Position numbers and translations under genes: made by a program. Below the pieces are notes generated by a model, which was not told the DNA's origin, did no database searches, and saw only the letters and a program-made list of their open reading frames with translations. Positions 1 to 8,757 of a stretch of 64,000 nt of DNA are shown one piece after another (position 1 is the stretch's first letter; every line of letters begins with the position of its first letter). The stretch is from Polaromonas sp. (GTDB taxonomy: Bacteria; Pseudomonadota; Gammaproteobacteria; Burkholderiales; Burkholderiaceae_C), in the NCBI RefSeq assembly GCF_029945685.1, contig NZ_JAQSDA010000013.1:1-64000 (forward strand). Direction: 5' to 3'.

Positions 1-166
1 TTGTCTGAGCGCAGCGAGTTCGAGCCCGGCCCCGGCTGGACCGAGCACCGCAGGTCGCCCGTAGCGAAGCGGAGGGACGCAGACAGCAGGGTCGCCTTTT
101 CTTTTGCTTACTTTTCTTTTGGCGACGCAAAAGAAAAGTGAGTTGCCGCCGGGCAACCCCCGGCTT
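1..166. repeat. Dispersed repeat A, copy 1 (possibly cut by window edge)
   Basis: This segment resembles 28372-28553 over its whole length with many scattered substitutions. Its core is a 12-bp hairpin with arms at 110-121 and 128-139. The same hairpin in the other copy differs at paired positions but still pairs, which suggests the structure is maintained. I see no gene in the first 231 bases; a fragment of a second repeat family (R2, GGCTCAGCCCGAACGG) lies near 209-224. Confidence 0.75.
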
Positions 167-231
167 GCTGGCAAACCCCCAACGCATGAGGGAAACGGTT
201 TCGAAAGGCTCAGCCCGAACGGGCAGAAAAA

Positions 232-1521
232 CTAAACCTCGGCCGCCCGCTTGTAAGCCTGCGCCGCAGCCGCCGCATCACCGCGCTGCTCGGCCAGCAG
301 TGCCAGCGCGCGCCAGGCATTGCGGTGCAGGGTGCCGTCCTGCAGGGCCAGCACGGCCTGGGACAGCAGCTGCTGGGCCTTGCCCCAGAGCTGGCGCTTC
401 AGGAAAGCCATGCCAGCGAGGTACTGGACATTGGCATCACGCGGCCGCAGCTGCTGCGCGGTCTCGATGCGCGCCAGCCAGGCGGCGTCGATGGAGTCCA
501 GCCCCTGCTCGAGCACCCGGATCAACTTGATGCGCTGGGAGTCGCTGACCTCGGAGTGCGGCCGCATCACCGGCTCCCAGACCTGCAGCAGCCAGCTGCG
601 GGCCAGGTCGGCGTCGCCGTGCAGGGCCATCAGCCGCGCGGCGGCATGGATCACCAGCTCGGGCATGGCGCGCTCAACGGCGTCGAGGGACTGCCAGGCG
701 GTTTGCAGTTGCGCCGGATCATGGGCGCCGCCGAGCAGCTCGAGCGCCAGCCCGCGGACAATGCTCTGCGCCGCAGAGGGTGAAAAAGCCCGGTGTTTGG
801 CCAGCAGGCGCGCGGTTTCCAGAGCCTGTGAAATCTGCCCGGCCTGGCGCGTGGCACGCAGTTTGGTGCGCAGCGCCAGGGTGCGGCGCGATGCGCCCTG
901 CGGCAACTGGTTGAGCAGCTCCAGCGCGCCGACCGGGTCGCGGTCATCGAGTGCCCAGCGCGCGGCGCGCAACTGCACACCTTCACGGGTCTCCTGGGCA
1001 ATCCGGTGGCTGCTGACTTCCAGCGCCTGTTGCAGCTGCTCTTCACGCTCGGCCTTGTTCTGCAGGGCCTGCGCACTTTCGGCGGCCAGCAGGTGAGCCA
1101 GCAAACGGAGCTGGGTCGCGCGCGCCGGACTGTAGCCGCCGACATGGCCGGAGGCCTGGGCCAGCAGGCTGAGGCTTTTTTCCTGGGTGATGGCGTTCTG
1201 CGCAAGCTTGGCCGCGCGGATAAAGCGCCCGGCCATCAGGTGCGACAACGCGTCCATGAAGGCGGCGTACATGGCGCGCTCTTTTTGCTGGGCACGCCAG
1301 CGCCTGGCCTCGGCCGGCAGCGAAAACACCGCCACCGCGGCACGCAACGCCAGGTACAGCAGGGTGAACAGGCCGGCCAGCAGCAGCACCAGCAGGTTGA
1401 AGGAAATGTCGACACGGTGCGGCGGCCAGAACAGCGTGACCACCGCCTGGTTGTTGCCGGCCACCAGCGCCACCGCCACCGCAATGCCGAACAGGGCCAG
1501 GAGCCAGAGAGCGCTGCGCAT
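232..1521 (-). CDS. hemY: HemY family protein of the haem operon (TPR-like)
   Basis: A 429-residue protein. The N-terminus has two hydrophobic segments (about residues 3-22 and 40-62, the HemY_N region), followed by a long, Ala/Leu/Gln-rich helical part of TPR character ending in a repeat with the pattern LAEQRGDAAAAAQAYKRA. HemY proteins of this kind are inner-membrane proteins encoded beside hemX/hemD in beta- and gammaproteobacteria; they are not the FAD protoporphyrinogen oxidase of the same name, and their biochemical role is poorly defined. It starts 14 bases after the hemX stop and is the last gene of the hemC-hemD-hemX-hemY operon. Confidence 0.9.
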   Translation of the reverse strand: MRSALWLLALFGIAVAVALVAGNNQAVVTLFWPPHRVDISFNLLVLLLAGLFTLLYLALRAAVAVFSLPAEARRWRAQQKERAMYAAFMDALSHLMAGRFIRAAKLAQNAITQEKSLSLLAQASGHVGGYSPARATQLRLLAHLLAAESAQALQNKAEREEQLQQALEVSSHRIAQETREGVQLRAARWALDDRDPVGALELLNQLPQGASRRTLALRTKLRATRQAGQISQALETARLLAKHRAFSPSAAQSIVRGLALELLGGAHDPAQLQTAWQSLDAVERAMPELVIHAAARLMALHGDADLARSWLLQVWEPVMRPHSEVSDSQRIKLIRVLEQGLDSIDAAWLARIETAQQLRPRDANVQYLAGMAFLKRQLWGKAQQLLSQAVLALQDGTLHRNAWRALALLAEQRGDAAAAAQAYKRAAEV

Positions 1522-1535
1522 GACCTGCTCCCCTG

Positions 1536-2732
1536 CTAGCGGCCTGCGGCCGCCGTGGCCAGCGCGGCCAGGGTTTCGTCCAGGCGCGGCAGCTCGCTGG
1601 ACTTCATCTGGTTTTGCACCTGCTGCAGCAGCTGGGTTGCCGCCTGGGTCCTGCGCGACGCGGGGTCAAAGTACTTCGCCATCGAGGCGCCGGCAGCGGC
1701 CAGGTCGGAACGGGCGCTGGCCGTCTGGCGCGAAAGCAGGCCCAGCCGTGCATTGAGCAGTTTGAGCTTGAGGTTCTCACGCAGGAAAAACGCCTGCTCG
1801 GGCGCCAGCAGGGCGGCGTCGGGCTGGTCGATGCGGCTCACCCGCAGCAGGCCGCGGGCTTCGTCCAGCGTGCCCTGCAGCGTGCGCTGCCACCAGGCCC
1901 GGAGCGCCAGGCTGTCCAGCCAGGCCATGGAAGTGCCGGCTGCGGAGGCGGGGCGGACCGGCGCGGGTGCAGCCGCGGGCGCCACCAGGCGGGCGGCGGC
2001 TGCGCCGGTCACCATGGCGTTGGCCAGCGGCAGCTCGTCCACCGCACGTGCCAGCTCGTCGAGTTTGAGCAGCAGGCCGGGCACATCGGTCACGGTGGTG
2101 GCCTTGATGCGCTCCACGTCCCGGGCAATGGCGCGCTGCAGCGGATTGAGGCGCGGCTGCGCGGCGCGCGCCAGCCGCTGGTCAGCTGATCTGAGCGCCG
2201 CCAGCAGTGGCTCGGCGCTGCCCGTCAGTTGGGCCTGCTGCTGGGCCAGCCGCAACGCGGACTCCACATCGACCACCAGGTTTTCATCGCGCGACCGCGA
2301 CAGGCTCTGCATCAGTTCTTCCAGCTGAGTGCGCTGCAGGCTCACTTCGCTGAGCCGCGTCTCGAGCAGCGCCAACCGTGCCGTCATTTCACGCGTGCCT
2401 TCCTGCGCCTGGCGCGCCAGCGTGCGGGCCTCGATGGCCTGCGCGCCCGAATCAGTGCTGCGCCGCGCCAGTTCTTCCTGGATGGTGCCCAGCTTTTGCC
2501 ACAGCAGGATGCCGAGAACGAGGCCGGCGACAGCCACCCACCCGGTCACCAGCAACCAGCGACGGTTGGACCCCACGCTCCCCACTGCGTGAGCCTCCGG
2601 CGACTCGCTGCCCCTTTCACTTGAGAATGGGGCTGAACTTGCTCGGGGCGGCCCTTCGCTGCGTTCTGCCGCCGACACGCGCTCCGCGGCTGGCACCGGC
2701 AAGGGAGGGGGGACGGGTTCGCTGTCGCTCAT
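1536..2732 (-). CDS. hemX: HemX-like membrane protein (uroporphyrinogen-III C-methyltransferase family name)
   Basis: A 398-residue protein starting at the ATG that overlaps the hemD stop by four bases (ATGA). It has a Pro/Ser/Glu-rich cytoplasmic N-terminus of about 60 residues, one transmembrane helix (WLLVTGWVAVAGLVLGILLW), then a long coiled-coil/helical periplasmic region. This is the HemX architecture; databases often label the family a methyltransferase, but no SAM-binding motif is visible, so an enzymatic role is not supported. Translational coupling to hemD and closeness to hemY indicate co-expression. Confidence 0.88.
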   Translation of the reverse strand: MSDSEPVPPPLPVPAAERVSAAERSEGPPRASSAPFSSERGSESPEAHAVGSVGSNRRWLLVTGWVAVAGLVLGILLWQKLGTIQEELARRSTDSGAQAIEARTLARQAQEGTREMTARLALLETRLSEVSLQRTQLEELMQSLSRSRDENLVVDVESALRLAQQQAQLTGSAEPLLAALRSADQRLARAAQPRLNPLQRAIARDVERIKATTVTDVPGLLLKLDELARAVDELPLANAMVTGAAAARLVAPAAAPAPVRPASAAGTSMAWLDSLALRAWWQRTLQGTLDEARGLLRVSRIDQPDAALLAPEQAFFLRENLKLKLLNARLGLLSRQTASARSDLAAAGASMAKYFDPASRRTQAATQLLQQVQNQMKSSELPRLDETLAALATAAAGR

Positions 2733-3538
2733 GGTGACATTGATTCTATCGAGCCCACGATGTCTGTTATCTCCGGCCGTGACTGAACAACAACACCCCA
2801 ACCGGCGGCACGCGCCGCTTCGGCAATGCGCGGGTGGGTGGCGACAGCGCGGGCACGCGACCAGTCGCCTGCCGGCAGGTGGGCCAGCGCCTCGGAGCTG
2901 CTGAGCAGCCAGACCGAGCCGTCGTGCGTCGCGGCGTCGATGCGCCGGCGCTGCGCTTCGGTGAACTCCGGCGCGCGGCGTTGGTACACCGCCACCACAT
3001 CGACACGGGCGCCTGCTGCGACAAATTTCTGCGCCAGCCAGTCGCGCCCGGCACCGCCCGCCCCGTCCTGGCCTGCACCCTGACCGCGCACGATCAACAC
3101 ACGCTGGCCCTGCCAGTGGCGCCGGCCAACCACCGCCCACAAGGCTTCGGAATCAAATTGCCCGGCGTCTGCCGCAGGGGCGTCGATCAACGCGTCGGGC
3201 ACGCCGGCCCGGCGCAGCGCAGCCACCGTGCCCGGGCCGGGCGCCAGCCAGCGTGGCCCTGTGCTTGCTACTGAATCAGGAGCTGCTTGCGCCCTGTGCA
3301 AAAGGGCTGCAGCCTGATTTGACGTAAACAATCCGTCCACGGCGTTGCCGCTGACAAACATCAAGGCCGCATAAGCGTTGATCTCGCGCCAGGCCTGCTG
3401 CAGGGCCGGTGTTTCGGCCAGCGCGACGATTTCGATCAGGGGCAGCGCTTCGGCCTGCAGGCCGTGCGTTTGCAGTGCCTGCACCCAGCCGGCAGCCTCG
3501 CGCTCAGGCCGGGTGACGATGACACGCACAGCGTTCAA
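2729..3538 (-). CDS. hemD: Uroporphyrinogen-III synthase
   Basis: A 269-residue HemD-family protein. It begins with the typical [17 protein letters not shown] segment and contains [27 protein letters not shown] and a C-terminal [26 protein letters not shown] region. The enzyme closes and inverts hydroxymethylbilane to uroporphyrinogen III. Its ATG overlaps the hemC stop by four bases. Oddity: a short dispersed repeat (R1, 3265-3322) lies inside the gene in frame, encoding a segment around [20 protein letters not shown] between two conserved blocks, so this copy has a lineage-specific insertion. Confidence 0.93.
   Translation of the reverse strand: MNAVRVIVTRPEREAAGWVQALQTHGLQAEALPLIEIVALAETPALQQAWREINAYAALMFVSGNAVDGLFTSNQAAALLHRAQAAPDSVASTGPRWLAPGPGTVAALRRAGVPDALIDAPAADAGQFDSEALWAVVGRRHWQGQRVLIVRGQGAGQDGAGGAGRDWLAQKFVAAGARVDVVAVYQRRAPEFTEAQRRRIDAATHDGSVWLLSSSEALAHLPAGDWSRARAVATHPRIAEAARAAGWGVVVQSRPEITDIVGSIESMSP
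3265..3322 (+). repeat. R1 short dispersed repeat, inside hemD
   Basis: Matches the R1 pattern (GAGCTGCTTGCGCC, then a variable gap, then AAGGGCTGCAGCC). It is read on the minus strand as part of HemD without stop or frameshift. Confidence 0.8.
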
Positions 3539-4509
3539 GGCTGTGGCGCATTGGCGGCCCAGACGGCGCCGCCGGCACGCAGGGAAGCGGCCACGCGTTC
3601 ACCCAGGGCCTCGGCGTCGGCGAAGCTGCGAACCGGCGCACGGTGTTCGGCACGCACCAGCGGCTGGCCGGCCACCCCCTGTCCGTCCGCGCCGGGCTCA
3701 CCCCAGGCGGCTTGCAGGGTCATCTCGTCGCCTTGTTGCGGTTCGCGGATGAAGGCGGCCAGCGGCATCGAACAACTGCCGCCCATGGCGCGCGAGACGG
3801 TGCGCTCGGCCGTCACGGCCAGCCAGGTCGGCTGGTGCGCCAGCGTGGCCAGCGCGTCCAGCAGATCCTGCCGGTCAGCCCGCACCTCGATGCCCAGCGC
3901 GCCCTGCCCGGCGGCCGGCAGCATCTCCGCCGGATCGAAGGCGCAGCGGATGCGGGACGCCAGCCCCAGACGCTTCAGGCCGGCGGCCGCCAGCACGATG
4001 GCCTGGTACTGGCCTTCGTCGAGCTTGCGCAGTCGGGTGTCGAGGTTGCCGCGCAGCGGTTCAATTTTCAGGTCCGGCCGCAAGGCCTTGAGCAGCACCA
4101 GGCGGCGCAGGCTGGAGGTGCCGACGACGGCGCCGGGCGGCAACGCGTCCAGCGACGCAAAGTGATTCGACACCAGCGCATCGCGCGGGTCCTCGCGCTC
4201 GAGCACGCAGGCCAGGGCGAAGCCGGCGGGCAGGTCCATGGGCACGTCCTTGAGCGAATGCACGGCGAGGTCGGCGCGTCCGTCGAGCAGCGCGGTTTCC
4301 AGTTCCTTGACGAACAGCCCCTTGCCGCCGACCTTGCTCAGCGAGCGATCCAGGATCTGGTCGCCCAGCGTGGTCATGCCCAGCAGCCCGACCTGCCAGC
4401 CCAGGCGGGTCTCCAGCAAGGCCTTGACGTGTTCCGCCTGCCACAGGGCGAGCCGGCTTTCGCGCGTGGCAATGACAACGCGGGGAGAAGGGGAAGAAGC
4501 TGCGCTCAC
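3535..4509 (-). CDS. hemC: Porphobilinogen deaminase (hydroxymethylbilane synthase)
   Basis: A 324-residue protein that polymerises four porphobilinogens to hydroxymethylbilane. Family blocks are clear: [18 protein letters not shown] at the N-terminus, [37 protein letters not shown], and [11 protein letters not shown] with the cofactor-attaching Cys at about residue 246. The start is the GTG at 4509, since family similarity begins about 10 residues later; open frame continues far upstream only as antisense of ppc. It is the first gene of the hemCDXY operon, divergent from ppc with an 81-bp gap holding both promoters. Confidence 0.95.
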   Translation of the reverse strand: MSAASSPSPRVVIATRESRLALWQAEHVKALLETRLGWQVGLLGMTTLGDQILDRSLSKVGGKGLFVKELETALLDGRADLAVHSLKDVPMDLPAGFALACVLEREDPRDALVSNHFASLDALPPGAVVGTSSLRRLVLLKALRPDLKIEPLRGNLDTRLRKLDEGQYQAIVLAAAGLKRLGLASRIRCAFDPAEMLPAAGQGALGIEVRADRQDLLDALATLAHQPTWLAVTAERTVSRAMGGSCSMPLAAFIREPQQGDEMTLQAAWGEPGADGQGVAGQPLVRAEHRAPVRSFADAEALGERVAASLRAGGAVWAANAPQP

Positions 4510-4590
4510 TCGTAACCTGTTTGTAATCTTGGGGGGTGCCCGGATGCTAGCATGCTGCACTGCAAAACAAGAGCCAACACGAGGTGAACC

Positions 4591-7545
4591 ATGGTAACGA
4601 CGGCGCGTGCGACCCCCCCCAAGGAACAAGCCGGGGGAACTGCCAGAGAAGGTGAACGAACGCGCGCCCGAAGCAGGGACAACGAGCGCCCGCTGGTCGA
4701 GGACATCCGCCTGCTGGGCCGCATCCTCGGTGACGTGATCCGCGAGCAGGAAGGGGTGGCCGCCTATGAACTGATCGAGGAAGTGCGCAAGCTGTCCGTC
4801 GCCTTTCGCCGCGACGCCGACCACGAGGCCGACAAGGCCCTCAAGAAGCTGCTCAAGGGCCTGTCCGGCGACCAGACCGTCAGTGTGATCCGCGCCTTCA
4901 CCTACTTCAGCCACCTGGCCAACCTGGCCGAGGACCGGCACCATATCCGCCGGCGCGCCGTCCACGAACGTGCCGGCGACACCCAGGAAGGCAGCATCGA
5001 AGTGGCGCTGGCCCGCCTGCGCTGGGCGGGAATAGCTCCCAAAACAATAGCAAACATGCTGGCCCACAGTTTTGTCTCGCCGGTTCTCACCGCACACCCG
5101 ACCGAGGTGCAACGCAAAAGCATCCTGGACGCGGAGCGTGCCATCGCGCAGCTGCTGACGGCGCGCGACGAAATCAAGGCGCTGGCCCTGGCCGTCCATG
5201 CGGCGCGCGACGCGCTGACGCCGCGCGAACTCGCCGCCAACGAGGCGCAGCTGCGCGCACGCGTGATGCAGCTGTGGCAGACCCGGCTGCTGCGTTTCAC
5301 CAAACTCACGGTGGCCGACGAGATCGAAAACGCGCTCACCTATTACGAATCGACCTTCCTGCGCGAAATCCCCAAAATCTACGCCGACCTCGAACGCGCA
5401 CTGGGCAACCAGCCGGTGCACAGCTTTCTGCGCATGGGCCAGTGGATAGGCGGTGACCGGGACGGCAACCCCCATGTCAGCGCGGACACCCTCAACTACG
5501 CCCTGCGCCGCCAGGCCGAAGTGGCGCTGCGCCACTACCTGACCGAGGTGCATTACCTGGGCGGCGAACTCTCGCTGTCGGCCATGCTGGTGGACTTCAC
5601 GCCGCAGATGCGGGCGCTGGCCGAAAGCTCGCCCGACACCAACGAACACCGCCAGGACGAGCCCTACCGCCGCGCACTGACCGGTGTTTATGCACGGCTG
5701 GCCGCCACCCTGAAAGACCTCACCGGCACCGAGGCCGCGCGCCATGCGGTGGCGCCGCAAAACGCCTACCTCACGTCCGGGGACTTCCTGGCCGACCTGC
5801 GCACCATTGAAGGCTCGCTGCAAGCCAACCACGGCGGCGCGCTGGTCGCGCAGCGCCTGCACCCGCTGATCCGTGCGGTCGAGGTGTTCGGCTTTCACCT
5901 GGCCACGGTGGACCTGCGCCAGAGTTCCGACAAACACGAGGAAGTGGTTGCCGAGCTGCTCGCCGTCGCGCGTATCGAACCCCACTACGAGGGCCTGGAC
6001 GAAATGGCCAAGCGGGACCTGCTGATGCAGTTGCTCAACGACGCCCGGCCGCTGCGTGTGGTCGGCACCACCTACTCGGCGCACGCCACCGGCGAGCTGG
6101 CAATCTTCGAGGCCGCCCGCACGGCGCGTGCCCGTTTTGGCAAGGAAGCCATCCGCCACTACATCATCAGCCACACTGAAACGGTGAGCGACCTGCTTGA
6201 AGTGCTGCTGCTGCAAAAGGAAGTGGGCCTGATGCACGGCATCCTCAACGACTCCCACGCCCAGACCTCCGGGTCCGTCGCGGCCCCCAGGGCGGGTGGC
6301 CGCGCCTCGGGGCGGGCCGGCGGCGCGGCGGACAGCGGTGCCACCAGCGACCTGATCGTTGTGCCCCTCTTCGAGACGATTGAAGACCTGCGCAATGCCG
6401 CCCCCATCATGCGGGAGTTTTATGACCTGCCCGGCGTCGCCGGACTCGTGCAGCGCAGCGGCGCCGAGCAGGACATCATGCTCGGCTACTCGGACAGCAA
6501 CAAGGATGGCGGCATCTTCACCAGCAACTGGGAGCTGTACCGCGCCGAGATCGCGCTGGTCGAGCTGTTCGACCAGCTCGCCAACTCGCACAATATTCAA
6601 CTGCGCATGTTCCACGGCCGCGGCGGCACCGTCGGGCGTGGCGGCGGGCCCAGCTACCAGGCCATCCTGGCGCAACCCCCGGGCACGGTGCGCGGGCAGA
6701 TCCGCCTGACCGAGCAGGGCGAAGTCATCGGCTCCAAATACGCCAACCCGGAAATCGGCAGGCGCAACCTGGAGACCCTGGTCGCCGCCACGCTGGAAGC
6801 CACGCTGCTGCAGCCCACCAAGCCGGCCACCAAGGCCTTTCTGCAGGCCGCCGACCAGCTGTCGCAGGCCAGCATGGCTGCCTACCGCGCGCTGGTTTAT
6901 GAAACACCTGGCTTCACCGAGTATTTTTTCAGCGCCACGCCGATCCGCGAGATTGCCGAGCTCAACATCGGCTCCCGGCCGGCTTCCAGAAAAGCCACCC
7001 AGAAGATCGAGGACCTGCGCGCCATCCCCTGGGGCTTCAGCTGGGGCCAGTGCCGCCTGACCCTGCCGGGCTGGTATGGCTTTGGCGCGGCGATCGCGCA
7101 GTTTCTCGAGCAGGGCGGCACGCCGGCCAGCCGCAAGGAAGCGCTCGCCCTGCTGCAGAAGATGTACAGGCAGTGGCCGTTTTTCCGCACCCTGCTGAGC
7201 AACATGGACATGGTGCTGGCCAAAAGCGACCTGGCGCTGGCCTCGCGGTATGCCGAACTCGTCGGCGACACACGCCTGCGCAAAAAAATATTCAGCGCGA
7301 TCGAGGCCGAGTGGCACCGCACGGCCGAAGCGCTGACCCTGATCACCGGCGACAGGCAGCGCCTGGCCAACAACGCGGCCCTGCAGCGCTCCATCCGCCA
7401 CCGCTTTCCCTACATCGACCCGCTGCATCACCTGCAGGTCGAGCTGGTGCGCCGCTACCGCGAGGGCAAGGCCGACGACCGTGTGCAGCGCGGCATCCAC
7501 ATCTCGATCAACGGCATCGCGGCGGGCTTGCGCAACACCGGCTGA
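4591..7545 (+). CDS. ppc: Phosphoenolpyruvate carboxylase
   Basis: A 984-residue enzyme that carboxylates PEP to oxaloacetate (anaplerosis). Characteristic segments include [16 protein letters not shown] (catalytic His), [20 protein letters not shown] and the [14 protein letters not shown] active-site loop, ending in the family-typical RNTG tail. It starts at the ATG after a GAGGTGAACC ribosome site. Two oddities: an Ala/Gly-rich segment of roughly 35 residues (about nt 6260-6350) before [13 protein letters not shown], and the stretch IAPKTIAN at nt 5030-5054 that matches half of repeat R1. Monocistronic, followed by a repeat-derived terminator. Confidence 0.97.
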   Translation: MVTTARATPPKEQAGGTAREGERTRARSRDNERPLVEDIRLLGRILGDVIREQEGVAAYELIEEVRKLSVAFRRDADHEADKALKKLLKGLSGDQTVSVIRAFTYFSHLANLAEDRHHIRRRAVHERAGDTQEGSIEVALARLRWAGIAPKTIANMLAHSFVSPVLTAHPTEVQRKSILDAERAIAQLLTARDEIKALALAVHAARDALTPRELAANEAQLRARVMQLWQTRLLRFTKLTVADEIENALTYYESTFLREIPKIYADLERALGNQPVHSFLRMGQWIGGDRDGNPHVSADTLNYALRRQAEVALRHYLTEVHYLGGELSLSAMLVDFTPQMRALAESSPDTNEHRQDEPYRRALTGVYARLAATLKDLTGTEAARHAVAPQNAYLTSGDFLADLRTIEGSLQANHGGALVAQRLHPLIRAVEVFGFHLATVDLRQSSDKHEEVVAELLAVARIEPHYEGLDEMAKRDLLMQLLNDARPLRVVGTTYSAHATGELAIFEAARTARARFGKEAIRHYIISHTETVSDLLEVLLLQKEVGLMHGILNDSHAQTSGSVAAPRAGGRASGRAGGAADSGATSDLIVVPLFETIEDLRNAAPIMREFYDLPGVAGLVQRSGAEQDIMLGYSDSNKDGGIFTSNWELYRAEIALVELFDQLANSHNIQLRMFHGRGGTVGRGGGPSYQAILAQPPGTVRGQIRLTEQGEVIGSKYANPEIGRRNLETLVAATLEATLLQPTKPATKAFLQAADQLSQASMAAYRALVYETPGFTEYFFSATPIREIAELNIGSRPASRKATQKIEDLRAIPWGFSWGQCRLTLPGWYGFGAAIAQFLEQGGTPASRKEALALLQKMYRQWPFFRTLLSNMDMVLAKSDLALASRYAELVGDTRLRKKIFSAIEAEWHRTAEALTLITGDRQRLANNAALQRSIRHRFPYIDPLHHLQVELVRRYREGKADDRVQRGIHISINGIAAGLRNTG
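5030..5054 (-). repeat. Possible partial R1 repeat inside ppc
   Basis: The reverse complement, TTTGCTATTGTTTTGGGAGC, resembles the left arm of R1 (TTTGCTATTGATTCAGGAGC at 36815). It is read in the same frame as the R1 copies in dinB and hemD (A-P-x-x-I-A-N). Only half the repeat is present, so chance or native coding sequence remains possible. Confidence 0.4.
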
Positions 7546-7562
7546 GGTCTTCCCCGGGCTGT

Positions 7563-7621
7563 GATTGCTATTGATTCGGTAGCTGCCGGCTCTTTCCAGA
7601 TAAGGGCTGGCAGCCTTTTTT
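7563..7621 (+). repeat. R1 short dispersed repeat after ppc
   Basis: Begins ATTGCTATTGATTCGGTAGCTGCC and ends AAGGGCTGGCAGCC followed by six T. This copy sits 18 bases past the ppc stop and seems to have been co-opted as its terminator. Confidence 0.8.
7582..7621 (+). terminator. Rho-independent terminator of ppc
   Basis: GCTGCC (7582-7587) pairs with GGCAGC (7609-7614), with a further G/C-rich extension inside the loop, followed directly by C and a run of six T (7616-7621). The structure is formed by the R1 repeat itself. Confidence 0.65.
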
Positions 7622-7643
7622 ATCCAGATTGCCTTCAAAGGTG

Positions 7644-7901
7644 ATGGGCGCAAACAACGCAAAAAATGGCGCTTTAGCCAATGAGGTCCCTGTGAATCCG
7701 TCCGCTGCCCATGCCGAACTCATCGCCACGTACCGGAGGGCGCAGGCAGAGGCTGCCCATAAGTCCGGATTGATCAAGGCTGCTGCAACCAAAGGACCCA
7801 AGGCGATTCAGGCAGCCGTCGAAACAGCCGCCAAGGCAGCAAAACGGCGGGATTCGTATGCAAAAAAACTGGCCCTTCTGGGGGTGGTCCTCAAGGATTG
7901 A
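7644..7901 (+). CDS. Small Ala/Lys-rich hypothetical protein
   Basis: Encodes up to 85 residues, basic and Ala-rich ([31 protein letters not shown]), with helical character and no recognised family. The ATG at 7644 has only a very close AAAGG upstream. The GTG at 7692 has GAGG five bases before it and would give a 69-residue product, so that start is a good alternative. It lies between ppc and another small gene on the same strand. The function is unknown; the composition would fit a nucleic-acid-binding or structural small protein, but nothing specific supports that. Confidence 0.5.
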   Translation: MGANNAKNGALANEVPVNPSAAHAELIATYRRAQAEAAHKSGLIKAAATKGPKAIQAAVETAAKAAKRRDSYAKKLALLGVVLKD

Positions 7902-7960
7902 GCAGCGGACGCCGAAGCGCGGGTCGGGTTGCGGATAATCGGGATTTGGAAAGAACACCG

Positions 7961-8209
7961 ATGGGAATCGAAGAACCACAAGAACCGGAAGACCTGGAAG
8001 AACCGGAGCCGGTAGAGGAATACGTCCCTGGCATCGCGGGCGGCCGGCACTACATGGCCCGGCTGTGTCATGTCCCTGACGGTCCCTGGTCCATAGCGGT
8101 CATTCATGTGGAATCACTGCCGCCTTTGCACGACAGCAAAAGGACTTGGCCCACCCGCGAGGAGGCCGTTCAGGCGGCAGACACGCTGGTTGCAAACCTG
8201 GGTCACTGA
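7961..8209 (+). CDS. Small hypothetical protein with acidic Glu/Pro N-terminus
   Basis: An 82-residue product starting at ATG 7961 with GGAAAG upstream. The first 22 residues are acidic and repetitive (EEPQEPEDLEEPEPVEEY), followed by a compact part with HYMARLCHVPDGPWSIAVIHVES and a C-terminal EEAVQAADTLVANLGH. No family recognised. The conserved-looking C-terminal part and the ribosome site argue for a real gene. Confidence 0.5.
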   Translation: MGIEEPQEPEDLEEPEPVEEYVPGIAGGRHYMARLCHVPDGPWSIAVIHVESLPPLHDSKRTWPTREEAVQAADTLVANLGH

Positions 8210-8507
8210 GCCGGGGTCATCAGAGCGCCGCCCCGCCTGGGAGCGGGCCCGTTCGCTCCGGCTTGCAGCCAGGCGATTTCCTGCCCGGCAACGACAGCAC
8301 GGACTACAGTTCTTTTTTTCTCACCGGCCCAGGCCGGGCGGCAGATCCGGCGGCCATCCGCCCGCAGACGACACTGTCGGACTGCTCCTACAGGTGTTCC
8401 AGTGAAATCCGATGGCGCCAACCCCGGGTGAACCCTAGGATAGGTTTTAACGCCACTCGGCATTGCCCCCGGCAGTGCCGGCGATCACCCCCATTGGAGC
8501 CTGAACC
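8210..8507. other. Intergenic region without recognised gene
   Basis: A 298-base gap. A T-rich stretch near 8310 (TTCTTTTTTTCTC) is followed by GC-rich sequence and by GGATAGGTTTTAACGCC near 8440. I see no convincing RNA gene or repeat. It presumably carries the promoter for the small gene at 8508 and the giant gene after it. Confidence 0.4.
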
Positions 8508-8753
8508 ATGTCCACGCCACACGCCGAGGCGGTCAGCCGCCTTTCCGCCCATCATGACTCCATGAGCAACCAGCACGTGAGCAGTGACTTCATGGCACTG
8601 GCCGCCCACATGAACGATTGCCAGCGTTCGCGTGGCCGCTTTTTTGCACTGCGCGCCGCGCTGGAGTCCCTGCACGCCACGGCGTCGCCGCGCATCGTGA
8701 CCACGGGCGCCCTCTTCGTCTGCTGCGGCGTGGCCCTGCTGGCCGTGGTTTGA
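8508..8753 (+). CDS. Small membrane-anchored hypothetical protein upstream of ndvB-like gene
   Basis: An 81-residue product with a GGAG ribosome site before the ATG. The N-terminal 60 residues are polar and His-rich, and the C-terminal ~18 (TTGALFVCCGVALLAVV) form one hydrophobic segment, so it may be tail-anchored in the inner membrane. It ends five bases before the GTG start of the cyclic glucan synthase-like gene, so the two are probably cotranscribed and translationally coupled. No family recognised; a partner role for the big synthase is inferred only from position. Confidence 0.6.
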   Translation: MSTPHAEAVSRLSAHHDSMSNQHVSSDFMALAAHMNDCQRSRGRFFALRAALESLHATASPRIVTTGALFVCCGVALLAVV

Positions 8754-8757
8754 GGGG

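Noticed and set aside
4510..7662. Long upstream extension of the hemC frame
   Set aside because: It runs antisense through ppc. HemC similarity starts near 4500, with a GTG at 4509; the extension has no family sequence.
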